Shown here one piece after another: positions 7,895 to 14,118 of a DNA stretch of 14,118 nucleotides. Positions within the stretch are counted from its first letter, which is position 1. The number at the start of each line of letters is the position of its first letter. Below the pieces are notes generated by a model. That model saw only the letters and a program-made list of their open reading frames with translations, was not told the DNA's origin and ran no database searches. Origin of the DNA: JACQAI01 sp035507915. Its GTDB lineage: Bacteria; Pseudomonadota; Alphaproteobacteria; Elsterales; Elsteraceae. The stretch lies in NCBI GenBank assembly GCA_035507915.1, contig DATJNS010000510.1:1-14118 (forward strand), written 5' to 3'. The position numbers and the translations under genes were made by a program.

Positions 7895-9169
7895 ATGAAT
7901 CCCGAAGTGGCGAGCCCCGAACCGGCCCGGCCGTACGACGAGAAGATCTTCCAGCTGATCCGCGCGGACTGGACGGTCATCGCCGCCGGGGTGCGCGACG
8001 GCTCGTGGATCCAGGGCTGTGCGTACCTGCGTCCCGGTGCCCACTATCTGGTTTTTCCGCTCGATCGCGCGGCGCATGGCGCGCTGCAGGAGAACCTGCG
8101 TCCCTTGGGCGACGCAATCGCGCTGGAGCCGTACCGGCTCGGCCGTCAGGCGTCCGACGACCCGTCATTTCCAGTGACGACGCTCGATGCGCTGCGCGCC
8201 GCCGACCGCTTCACCCACATCCATTATCTGCGCATCGACACCGTTTCGGCGGCGCTCGACGTCCTGCTCGGCGCCAAGCGCCTCTTGCATCATTCCCGCA
8301 TCAACCTGATCGAGATCGCAGCCGACCCCGCCGGCTCCGAGGGTCTGGCGCCGCTGGCCCTCCTGCTGGCGCACCACGACTACACCGTGATGCGTCTCAC
8401 GGGCGACGAGTTCAAGCAGTTGACCCAGGCGGAGCTCGCCGCGTCACGCTGGACCGGGCACACGCTCGCGGTCCATTCGCGGCTGCTCACGAGCTTCACC
8501 CAGGACGATCTGGAGATACTCGATCTGCCGGCGTTGCTGACGAAGTTCGGCGTCGCGACGCGCGGCATCATCCAAGTCGGCGCCCATACCGCCGAGGAAC
8601 TCACCACCTTCCTCGAGCTCGGCGCCAAGCAGGTGCTGCTCGTCGAAGCCAACCCGAAACTGATCGACAAGCTGCGCAGCGTCGCCTCGACGGTGCCGGG
8701 CGTCACGGTGGCGCACTGCGCGGTCACCGATGCCGACGGTCCCGTCGATCTTCATGTCGCGAACCTCGACAAGGCGAGTTCGATCCTGCCGCTCAAGCTG
8801 CATCAGCGACTGTATCCGGACGTGGTGGAAAGCGCCGTGATCCCGGTTCCGGGCGCGCGCCTGGACGGCCTCATGGCATCGCTCGGCCTGGATCACAAAG
8901 ACTTCAATATCCTGTGCCTGGACATCCAGGGCGCCGAGCTGCGCGCCCTGCACGGCGCGACACGGACGCTCGAGGCGATCGAGGCGATCAGCGTCGAGAT
9001 CAACTTCGAAGAGCTCTACGAGGGCTGCGCGCAGGTCGAGGACATCGACAACTTCCTCGGCGACCAAGGCTTCGACCGGGTCGCCACCCTCACGCCGTAT
9101 CACTCGACGTGGGGCGACGCCCTGTACGTGCGCCGCCACTTCGCGCTCGATCCACGACCGTTGCAATGA
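7895..9169 (+). CDS. Tandem FkbM methyltransferase with a degenerate N-terminal copy
   Basis: The product is 424 residues from ATG 7895 (an in-frame GTG at 7880 is the alternative; neither has a good ribosome-binding site). The C-terminal half (about 220-415) is a standard FkbM methyltransferase: IIQVGAHTAEE (225-235, motif I), LLVEANP (248-254), LCLDIQGAELRAL (340-352), and a closing ISVEINFEELYEG. The N-terminal half appears to be a worn copy of the same fold. VTTLDAL (94-100), YLRIDTVSAALDVLLGAKRL (111-130) and INLIEIAAD (136-144) line up with the LDGL, LCLDIQGAELRALHGATRTL and ISVEIN segments of the C-terminal half, but the glycine-rich SAM loop is lost. The N-terminal copy is therefore probably a structural or acceptor-binding domain. 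It lies 31 bases after flaF, probably in the same transcript. Its substrate is unknown; a sugar hydroxyl is the best guess. Confidence 0.88.
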   Translation: MNPEVASPEPARPYDEKIFQLIRADWTVIAAGVRDGSWIQGCAYLRPGAHYLVFPLDRAAHGALQENLRPLGDAIALEPYRLGRQASDDPSFPVTTLDALRAADRFTHIHYLRIDTVSAALDVLLGAKRLLHHSRINLIEIAADPAGSEGLAPLALLLAHHDYTVMRLTGDEFKQLTQAELAASRWTGHTLAVHSRLLTSFTQDDLEILDLPALLTKFGVATRGIIQVGAHTAEELTTFLELGAKQVLLVEANPKLIDKLRSVASTVPGVTVAHCAVTDADGPVDLHVANLDKASSILPLKLHQRLYPDVVESAVIPVPGARLDGLMASLGLDHKDFNILCLDIQGAELRALHGATRTLEAIEAISVEINFEELYEGCAQVEDIDNFLGDQGFDRVATLTPYHSTWGDALYVRRHFALDPRPLQ

Positions 9170-9227
9170 CGTCCACCACTCCGAGCTCCACCATTCCGCA
9201 CGCCTACTGCCCATAAGGATTGCTGCC

Positions 9228-10622
9228 ATGCAGACGAGCACTCTCAAGCAGCCCGCCGACGCGGGCGCCGACAAGGAAGCCCAGCTCCACGCCTCGCTGG
9301 GCCAGTTGCTGCTGCGCCAGGAGCGTTACGCGCAGGCGGTCAACGAGCTCACGGCGGCGCTCGAGACGCGGCCCGACAACGCGGCGTGGCTGGCCTCGCG
9401 CGCCGAGGCCCAGGAGCGCATCGGCGCGGTGACAAAGGCCATCGAGGATGCCACCGCGGCGGTGATCGCCGATCCCAAGCAGGCGGATTACGCGGTGCTG
9501 CTCGGGCGCCTGATGCTGCGCAGCGGCCACCACGACGAAGCGGTGATGTGCTACTCCGAGGCGATCCGTCTCGACGACTCGCGCCGCGAGCACTACGAAG
9601 GCCTGGCGCACGCGTTCTGGGTCAAGGGCAATCTCGCGGCGGCGCGCGAGATCTATGATCGGCTGCGGTTGGCGTTCCCCGAGAGCGAGGGGCTGCAAGC
9701 GGTCACGGCCGAGCTGTACATCCAGGAGAAGGAGCCCGCGAAAGCCGCCAAGGTCTGCCAAGAGAGCATCGACCGCGGCATGAAGAGCGCGTTGCTCTAT
9801 CGTGTCCACGGTCATGCCATGTTGCTGGTCGGCGACCGCGCGAAGGCGGCCGACAGCTTCCGCAAGGGGCTCGCCATCGCGCCCGAGGATGGCTACCTGC
9901 TGCACATGCTCGCCATCGTGACGGGCGAGCGGTCGGAGCGCGCCCCCGAGGACTACGTGCGTGCGATCTTCGACACGCGCGCCGACACGTATGAAACGGC
10001 CGCCCTGTTCAAACTGGGCGTGCGCATTCCCGGTCTGGTTCGTCGCGAGATCCTGCGCATCCGCCCGAAGCTCGATCCGAGCCGTCCGGCCGCACACAAG
10101 CTGTCGGCGATCCTCGACCTCGGCTGCGGCAGCGGTCTGACCGGCAGCATGGTCCACGACCTGACCGCATACCTCAAAGGCGTCGACCTCTCGCGCGGTC
10201 TGATCCGCTACGCCCAGCTGAAGAGCGTCTACCACGAGATCGAGATCGCCGACATCGTCGCCAGCATGAACGCCGATCCGCGGCTCTACGAATGCATCAC
10301 GGCAGGCGATTCGATCTGCTACTTCGGCAACCTGAAACCGGTGTTCGAGGGGGCGTTCAAGCGCCTGCTGCCGAGCGGACTGTTCGTCTTCTCGCTCGAG
10401 GCCGGTCCGGAGTCCTGGCGCGCCGACGTCGCCGCCGGCGTCAGCAAGGATGATTGGCGGCTGCAGGAGTCGGGCCGCTATTGCCACGCCCTGCCCTACG
10501 TCGAGGCCACCGCCAAGGCGGCCGGCTTCGAGGTCGTCCAGGTGTGGCCGGAGATCCTCAGCAGCGAGGACGGCGTCGATCTGCACGGCTATCTCGTCAA
10601 CCTGCGGCGTCCCCTGAGCTGA
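9228..10622 (+). CDS. TPR-SAM methyltransferase fusion (COG4976-type)
   Basis: A 464-residue protein with a good ribosome-binding site: AAGGA at 9215-9219, 8 bases before ATG 9228. Residues about 18-230 are five to six TPR-like helix pairs, more diverged than in the neighbouring TPR proteins. YVRAIFDTRADTYE (243-256) marks the entry to a class I methyltransferase typical of the COG4976 'methyltransferase with TPR repeat' group. Motif I is ILDLGCGSGLTG (295-306), followed by VDLS (319-322), and then GRYCHALPYVEATAKAAGF (416-434), also characteristic of this group. The enzyme should use SAM to methylate a small molecule, sugar or protein; the acceptor is unknown. It lies 58 bases after the tandem FkbM gene and 103 bases before the formyltransferase. 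No signal peptide is seen, so it is cytoplasmic. Confidence 0.9.
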   Translation: MQTSTLKQPADAGADKEAQLHASLGQLLLRQERYAQAVNELTAALETRPDNAAWLASRAEAQERIGAVTKAIEDATAAVIADPKQADYAVLLGRLMLRSGHHDEAVMCYSEAIRLDDSRREHYEGLAHAFWVKGNLAAAREIYDRLRLAFPESEGLQAVTAELYIQEKEPAKAAKVCQESIDRGMKSALLYRVHGHAMLLVGDRAKAADSFRKGLAIAPEDGYLLHMLAIVTGERSERAPEDYVRAIFDTRADTYETAALFKLGVRIPGLVRREILRIRPKLDPSRPAAHKLSAILDLGCGSGLTGSMVHDLTAYLKGVDLSRGLIRYAQLKSVYHEIEIADIVASMNADPRLYECITAGDSICYFGNLKPVFEGAFKRLLPSGLFVFSLEAGPESWRADVAAGVSKDDWRLQESGRYCHALPYVEATAKAAGFEVVQVWPEILSSEDGVDLHGYLVNLRRPLS

Positions 10623-10725
10623 GCACGGCGGGACGCCGCCAAACCCGACCGACGCGCCAGCGCGCCATGCCGTCGTGGCGCGCCGCGGCACCGCGGTCTC
10701 GGCGGCATTGATCGGTGGCGACGTC

Positions 10726-11421
10726 ATGGCGGAGAGCCTGCTTCTGCTGTCCGACGCCGCGCTGGCCGGAGCCTTGTCGGACGCGCTGCGTCGGCACAAT
10801 CCCGGACTTCCGATCGTCTGCGTCCAGACCGGCGACGAACTCACCAACGCGGCGGCGACCGCGGGTCCCTTCGATCGGCTGATCGCGTTCTGCACGTCCG
10901 TGATCGTCCCGGCGGCCGAACTCGCCCGCCTGGGCGGTCCGGCCTACAACATCCACCCGGCGTCGCCCGATTATCCCGGATCCCACCCGGCCAGCTTCGC
11001 GCTCTACGAAGGCGTGACCCGGTTCGGCGCGACCGCGCACGAAATGGCGCCGCGCGTCGACTCCGGGCCCATCGTCGACGTCGAGTGGTTCGATGTCGCG
11101 TCCGGAATCGGCGTGCTCGCGCTCGAGGACCAGGCCGGCGAAGCCGCGGCGCGCCTGTTCTGGCGGCTCGCCCCGCTGCTTGCGCGGTGCCGCGTGCCCT
11201 TGCCCCGCTGCGACCTCCGCTGGGGTCCGCGCACCACCACGCGCAAGGACTTCCGCGCCATGGGGGTGCTCGATCCCGCGATCGACGCCACCGAGTTCGA
11301 GCGCCGCTGGCGGGCTTTCGGCGCGCGCGACCCGTCGATCTTCCAGGTGACGCTATATGGCCGGCGGTTCGTCCTGGCCGACGCCAAATCGGATCCGGCG
11401 CCCACCCAATCGCCCCGGTGA
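10726..11421 (+). CDS. Formyltransferase-fold protein, candidate sugar N-formyltransferase
   Basis: A 231-residue protein from ATG 10726, preceded by GGTGG (10714-10718) at 7 bases. A longer GTG start at 10675 is possible but less likely. YNIHPASPDYPG (74-85) and VDSGPIV (111-117) reproduce the two catalytic segments of the 10-formyl-tetrahydrofolate-dependent formyltransferase family. The catalytic Asn75, His77 and Asp112 are all present, so the protein should be active. Methionyl-tRNA formyltransferase is about 310 residues with a C-terminal tRNA-binding domain; this one is much shorter, and its C-terminal 80 residues do not resemble that domain. In a cluster of glycosyltransferases and methyltransferases, N-formylation of an amino sugar is the best guess. 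It would act in the cytoplasm on a nucleotide-linked sugar. The fold and catalytic residues are secure; the substrate is inferred. Confidence 0.85.
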   Translation: MAESLLLLSDAALAGALSDALRRHNPGLPIVCVQTGDELTNAAATAGPFDRLIAFCTSVIVPAAELARLGGPAYNIHPASPDYPGSHPASFALYEGVTRFGATAHEMAPRVDSGPIVDVEWFDVASGIGVLALEDQAGEAAARLFWRLAPLLARCRVPLPRCDLRWGPRTTTRKDFRAMGVLDPAIDATEFERRWRAFGARDPSIFQVTLYGRRFVLADAKSDPAPTQSPR

Positions 11422-11466
11422 AGGCCATGTCCGTCGGCCAGCGCCCATAGACACGCAATCGTCATC

Positions 11467-11495
11467 TTGACAAATCCAACCTAACAAACTCATAT
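11467..11495 (+). promoter_or_regulatory. Sigma-70-type promoter upstream of the FlaG-like gene
   Basis: A perfect TTGACA -35 box (11467-11472) is followed after 17 bases by TCATAT (11490-11495), a weaker -10. The surrounding stretch 11461-11520 is far more AT-rich than its neighbourhood. ACAAAC 11484-11489 and GTTTGT 11504-11509 form an inverted repeat overlapping the -10 and the likely start point, a possible operator. The -35 is convincing; the rest is tentative. Confidence 0.5.
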
Positions 11496-11530
11496 CTCTT
11501 ACGGTTTGTCTCCAAAATGGAGATGAGGTC

Positions 11531-11926
11531 ATGGCTGATGCATTGGGCCTTTCGGCGTCGTTAGCGGTCGCAGCGCATTACATTGCGCCGCAGCTGAGCG
11601 CCCCCCCGCCGGCGACAAGTCCGCTCGCGTCAGGCAACCTGGACGCCCCCATCTACGTCAATCCGTCCGTGTCGTTCAATCCGACGACCAATGTCGTCTT
11701 CCTGACTTACCGCAACGACGCCGGCAAGATCACAGAGCAATACCCGCCGAGCGAGGTCGTGTCGCGCTACCAATCCGTCGACGAGACCGGGATGCCCAAC
11801 CCGATCCTGTCACGCTCGACGCCCGACCAGGCGACCGGACCCAAAAACGGACCGGTGGGCAACACGCCCCTGCCGACCATGCCGGCGCCGAGCTCGTCCA
11901 CTCCGGCCGCCGGAACCCTCGCCTAG
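11531..11926 (+). CDS. Small FlaG-like protein, probable flagellum-associated
   Basis: A 131-residue protein with a clear ribosome-binding site: GGAG 11519-11522, 8 bases before ATG 11531. The N-terminal 38 residues are Ala/Pro/Ser-rich, with a short hydrophobic part but no basic residues, so a classical signal peptide is unlikely. Residues about 40-80 form a small beta-rich core with a pattern like the FlaG C-terminal domain: a VSFNPTTNVVFLTYRN strand pair, then DAGKITEQYPPSEVV, where FlaG has 'D..tGEvIrQIPpEevl'. The tail from residue 85 is Pro/Thr/Ser-rich and looks disordered. FlaG affects flagellar filament length in other bacteria, and small proteins of this shape occur near alphaproteobacterial flagellin genes. 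The resemblance is a pattern judged by eye. That the gene is real is well supported (ribosome-binding site, promoter, codon usage); its function is uncertain. Confidence 0.75.
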   Translation: MADALGLSASLAVAAHYIAPQLSAPPPATSPLASGNLDAPIYVNPSVSFNPTTNVVFLTYRNDAGKITEQYPPSEVVSRYQSVDETGMPNPILSRSTPDQATGPKNGPVGNTPLPTMPAPSSSTPAAGTLA

Positions 11927-12055
11927 CGCGGCAGAGGCGTCAGCCTCGCGAGCGCCCACATAGACAGCGCGGCAGAGGCATCAGCCTCGCGAGCACCCAC
12001 ATAGACAGCGCGGCAGAGGCATCAGCCTCGCGAGCGCCCACATAGACAGCGCGGC
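11925..12055. repeat. Three 41-bp tandem repeats plus a partial fourth, each with a hairpin
   Basis: Copies begin at 11927, 11968 and 12009 with an exact 41-base period. Copies 1 and 2 differ at two positions and copies 2 and 3 at one. A fourth copy stops after CGCGGC at 12055. Each unit contains GAGGC-NTCA-GCCTC (11934-11947 and +41, +82), a perfect five-base stem with a four-base loop, flanked by GCGC on both sides. The first copy begins at the stop codon of the FlaG-like gene. The copies abut directly, so this is not a CRISPR array. The unit looks like a REP-type palindromic element multiplied in the 3' region between convergent genes. Confidence 0.9.
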
Positions 12056-12120
12056 GGGTTTCATCCCCCCGCGCTTGGAGCATTGATCGCGCGCGCGGGG
12101 GCTGGCGCCCCCTGCCGCGC
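12048..12120. terminator. Overlapping GC-rich hairpins between convergent genes, likely bidirectional terminator
   Basis: AGCGCGG 12048-12054 pairs with CCGCGCT 12069-12075, continuing through a mismatch to a TTTCAT loop (12059-12064). GGGGGC 12097-12102 pairs with GCCCCC 12107-12112 around a TGGC loop, extended by GCGCG 12091-12095 with CGCGC 12116-12120. CCCCCGCGC 12066-12074 can instead pair with GCGCGGGGG 12093-12101, so the structures exclude one another. No T-run follows, which makes classical intrinsic termination uncertain, but position and symmetry fit a shared end for the genes on both sides. Confidence 0.5.
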
Positions 12121-12129
12121 TTGCGCACC

Positions 12130-14118
12130 TCAGGTCCGTGCGGCGCGCTCGATGCCAAGGGCGTCGAGCAACGGCGTCAGCAGGTGTGCATAGGGCCGCC
12201 AGCGCGCGACGGAATTCCGATAGATCGGTTGACGCACCTGGGCCGCGCTCGCCGTGCGCACCGCCCGTTGAGTGGTGTGGAAGACAAGACAGGCTGGATC
12301 CCACGAGAGCCCGCAATGGGCCACCAGCCGGCGCGCCTGCTTTTCCAAATCATCGACCACGTCTTCGTAGTTCACCTCGAGCATCACGCCGGCGGGCAGC
12401 ACGGTACGCCAATGCGCCATGACGGCCTGGTAGGCGCCGTAGTAGCGCCCCAGCTCGCCCAGATCGTTGTTGTAGGGGTGGTCGCCGATGAACTGCTTGC
12501 TGAAGCAGGACAGGCAAGTGTCGATCGGGTCGCGACGCACATGGATGATCCGGGCGCCAGGCAACGCGAGATGGATCAGCCCGACATAGGCGAAGTTGAT
12601 CGGCAGCTTGTCGGTGATGCGCGCGGCGTCCGGTGCCAGCGCACGGACACGCTCTAGATAGGCAGTGCCCAGCTCGAGCAGCTGCGCGCCATCGAGACCG
12701 GCCGCCAGCTCGGGATAGTCCGGCATCAAATGGGCCACCACGATACGAAAGTCGTCGAGCTCGCCAGCGCCGAATATCGCGGGATGACTTGCCAAGATTT
12801 GCTCGACCAGCGTGCTTCCCGACCGTGGCATGCCGACGATGAACACCGGCACCGGCGATGCCGCGCCGAGCCCCCGCAGCCGCTCCATGAGCGCCGGTGT
12901 GAACGCCGACGCGATCTGCTCGAACCAGCCGAGCTTCGCCGTCTCGTCGTAGTTCGTGGAGCGGCGGCTCAGGGCGTTCGCAGCCAGCAGGTGCTTGAAC
13001 GAGCGCTCGTGCTGGCCGAGATCGGCGTAGGCCTTGGCAAGCGCGAAGTTGAGGCTCGTCTGGTCCTTCTCGGACAGCGAGCCGATGTCCTGCGCTGCCG
13101 CTTCCATCAGCGCCAAGTGCGGGTCGCCGTCGGTGAACCGTTTGCTTTCCGCCAGCAGGGTGTAGAACTCGGCGCGACGCGGTGCCAGCTCGACGGCGAT
13201 CTCGATCGCTCGGCGCCCCTCGTCCAGACGTCCGAGCATCCGCAGGGCGGCGGCGACGCTGCCATAGACCTTGACGTCGCAGCCGCTGGCAAGCGCCCGT
13301 TCGTAGCAGGCGACCGCCTCCGCCTCGCGCCGCAGCGCCATCAGCGCATTGCCCAAATTCGAATGCGCCGCGCCGTACCCCGGATTGATCGCCAGTGCCC
13401 GCCGGTAACAGACGATTGCCTCGGGTCTTCGGTCCAGGGCGGCCAGGGCGTTGCCGAGATTGTTGTGCGCTTCGGCATCATCGGGCCGCAGCGCCAGTAC
13501 TCTCGCGAAGCAGTGCAGCGCTTCTCCCTCCCGCTTCAGATCCGCGAGCGCACAGCCGAGTCCGTTGAGCGCGCCGACATCGTCCGGCCGCGCCGCCAGC
13601 GCCTTCTCGAAGCAGGCCACGGCCGCCTCGAGACGACCCAGCGTGTGCAGCAGATCGCCCAAATCGCTGAGGGCCTCCGCGAGATCCGGGCGGATCGCGA
13701 TCGCCCGCTCGAAGCAGGCGACGGCTTCGTCGAAGCGGCCGCGTGTCGCGAGCGCCCGACCGAGATGATGGTGCGTCGCCGCGGCGTCCGGCCGGATGGC
13801 GAGCGCTCGCGCGAAGCACGCCGCAGCATCCTCATGCCGGCCGAGCGCCGCGAGGGCGACGCCGAGATTGTGGTGCGCCTCGGCGAAGCCAGGATCGAGA
13901 TCGATCGCTGTCCGATAAGGCGGGAGCGCCTCGTCGAGCCGACCAAGCGCCTGCAGCGCCGCAGCGAGATTGTAGTGCGCCCGGGCGAAGTCGGGTCGGA
14001 GGACGATCGCCTGACGATGACAGGCCAGCGCCTCGTCGTGACGGTTCGCCGCCTGCATCACGGTGCCGAGATCGTTGAGCCTCTCCGCCGAGTTCGGATC
14101 GCGAGCCAGCGCCTGGCG
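12130..14118 (-). CDS. TPR-sulfotransferase fusion (5' end beyond right edge)
   Basis: The frame is open from the right edge to the TGA at 12130-12132, covering 662 codons. It already encodes mid-TPR sequence at the edge, so the start lies outside the window; the in-frame GTG at 14061 falls within a TPR unit and is not a credible start. About nine TPR units are followed by a helical linker and then a PAPS-dependent sulfotransferase domain. FIVGMPRSGSTLVEQIL (about 12795-12848) is the 5'-phosphosulfate-binding loop, and IIHVRRDPIDTCLSCFSKQF (about 12490-12550) is the 3'-phosphate-binding segment, followed by a YEDV near 12370. The layout matches bacterial 'TPR-containing sulfotransferase' proteins, which resemble tyrosylprotein sulfotransferases in the catalytic part. 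The acceptor, a glycan or a protein tyrosine, cannot be told from the sequence. It is convergent with the FlaG-like gene. Confidence 0.92.
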   Translation of the reverse strand, partial: RQALARDPNSAERLNDLGTVMQAANRHDEALACHRQAIVLRPDFARAHYNLAAALQALGRLDEALPPYRTAIDLDPGFAEAHHNLGVALAALGRHEDAAACFARALAIRPDAAATHHHLGRALATRGRFDEAVACFERAIAIRPDLAEALSDLGDLLHTLGRLEAAVACFEKALAARPDDVGALNGLGCALADLKREGEALHCFARVLALRPDDAEAHNNLGNALAALDRRPEAIVCYRRALAINPGYGAAHSNLGNALMALRREAEAVACYERALASGCDVKVYGSVAAALRMLGRLDEGRRAIEIAVELAPRRAEFYTLLAESKRFTDGDPHLALMEAAAQDIGSLSEKDQTSLNFALAKAYADLGQHERSFKHLLAANALSRRSTNYDETAKLGWFEQIASAFTPALMERLRGLGAASPVPVFIVGMPRSGSTLVEQILASHPAIFGAGELDDFRIVVAHLMPDYPELAAGLDGAQLLELGTAYLERVRALAPDAARITDKLPINFAYVGLIHLALPGARIIHVRRDPIDTCLSCFSKQFIGDHPYNNDLGELGRYYGAYQAVMAHWRTVLPAGVMLEVNYEDVVDDLEKQARRLVAHCGLSWDPACLVFHTTQRAVRTASAAQVRQPIYRNSVARWRPYAHLLTPLLDALGIERAART

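Noticed and set aside
7455..7898. Alternative frame overlapping flaF (147 codons)
   Set aside because: The FlaF frame has a ribosome-binding site and conserved family residues; this one has neither.
9204..10895. 563-codon open frame antisense to the TPR-methyltransferase gene
   Set aside because: It has no domain, and it spans two real genes and their gap on the opposite strand.
10726..11421. Housekeeping methionyl-tRNA formyltransferase (fmt)
   Set aside because: It is too short, lacks the C-terminal tRNA-binding domain, is not beside def, and sits in a glycan cluster.
11925..12055. CRISPR array
   Set aside because: The 41-base units abut with no unique spacers and there are no cas genes nearby.
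11940..12316. Two short minus-strand frames through the 41-bp repeats, with repeated LARLMPLPRCLCG peptides
   Set aside because: The repetition comes from the DNA repeats, the frame shifts between copies, and part overlaps the sulfotransferase gene.

Overview
The window reads as chromosomal DNA from a GC-rich alphaproteobacterium. The strongest clue is a recognisable FlaF (7477..7863), a flagellin-export/regulatory factor known from Alphaproteobacteria. The many TPR fusion proteins and FkbM-type methyltransferases fit a Rhodospirillales- or Hyphomicrobiales-like genome, but the genus cannot be fixed from the sequence alone.

Layout. (1) A leftward block, 1..4897, is read 3'-to-5' on the given strand: a glycosyltransferase/methyltransferase fusion, then an FkbM methyltransferase, then a TPR protein whose C-terminal part looks like an ATP-grasp domain and runs off the left edge. 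(2) A 156-base divergent promoter region (4898..5053) has little ribosome-binding signal on either side. (3) A rightward block, 5054..11926, holds a TPR/GT-B glycosyltransferase resembling flagellin glycosyltransferase FlmG in architecture, FlaF, a tandem FkbM protein with a degenerate N-terminal half, a TPR/SAM-methyltransferase fusion, a formyltransferase-fold enzyme with its catalytic Asn-His-Asp intact, and a small FlaG-like protein behind its own promoter. (4) A GC-rich intergenic region, 11927..12129, carries three 41-bp tandem repeats, each able to form a hairpin, followed by overlapping large hairpins that probably serve as a two-way terminator. (5) A leftward TPR/sulfotransferase fusion enters from the right edge (12130..14118).

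How the genes may work together (inference). Almost everything except FlaF and the FlaG-like protein is a sugar-transfer or sugar-modification enzyme. Four are built the same way: a TPR array at the N-terminus joined to a different catalytic module (ATP-grasp-like, GT-B, SAM methyltransferase, sulfotransferase). Together with flaF this suggests a flagellin glycosylation and glycan-decoration locus in which TPR arrays dock the enzymes onto a common target, and the glycan is trimmed with methyl, formyl and sulfate groups. No flagellin gene, flbT or nucleotide-sugar synthesis gene lies in the window, so the link to flagellin rests on flaF and the FlaG-like protein. A general surface-polysaccharide role remains possible. 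The very long open frames opposite the real genes are by-products of GC-rich codon usage and are left out.
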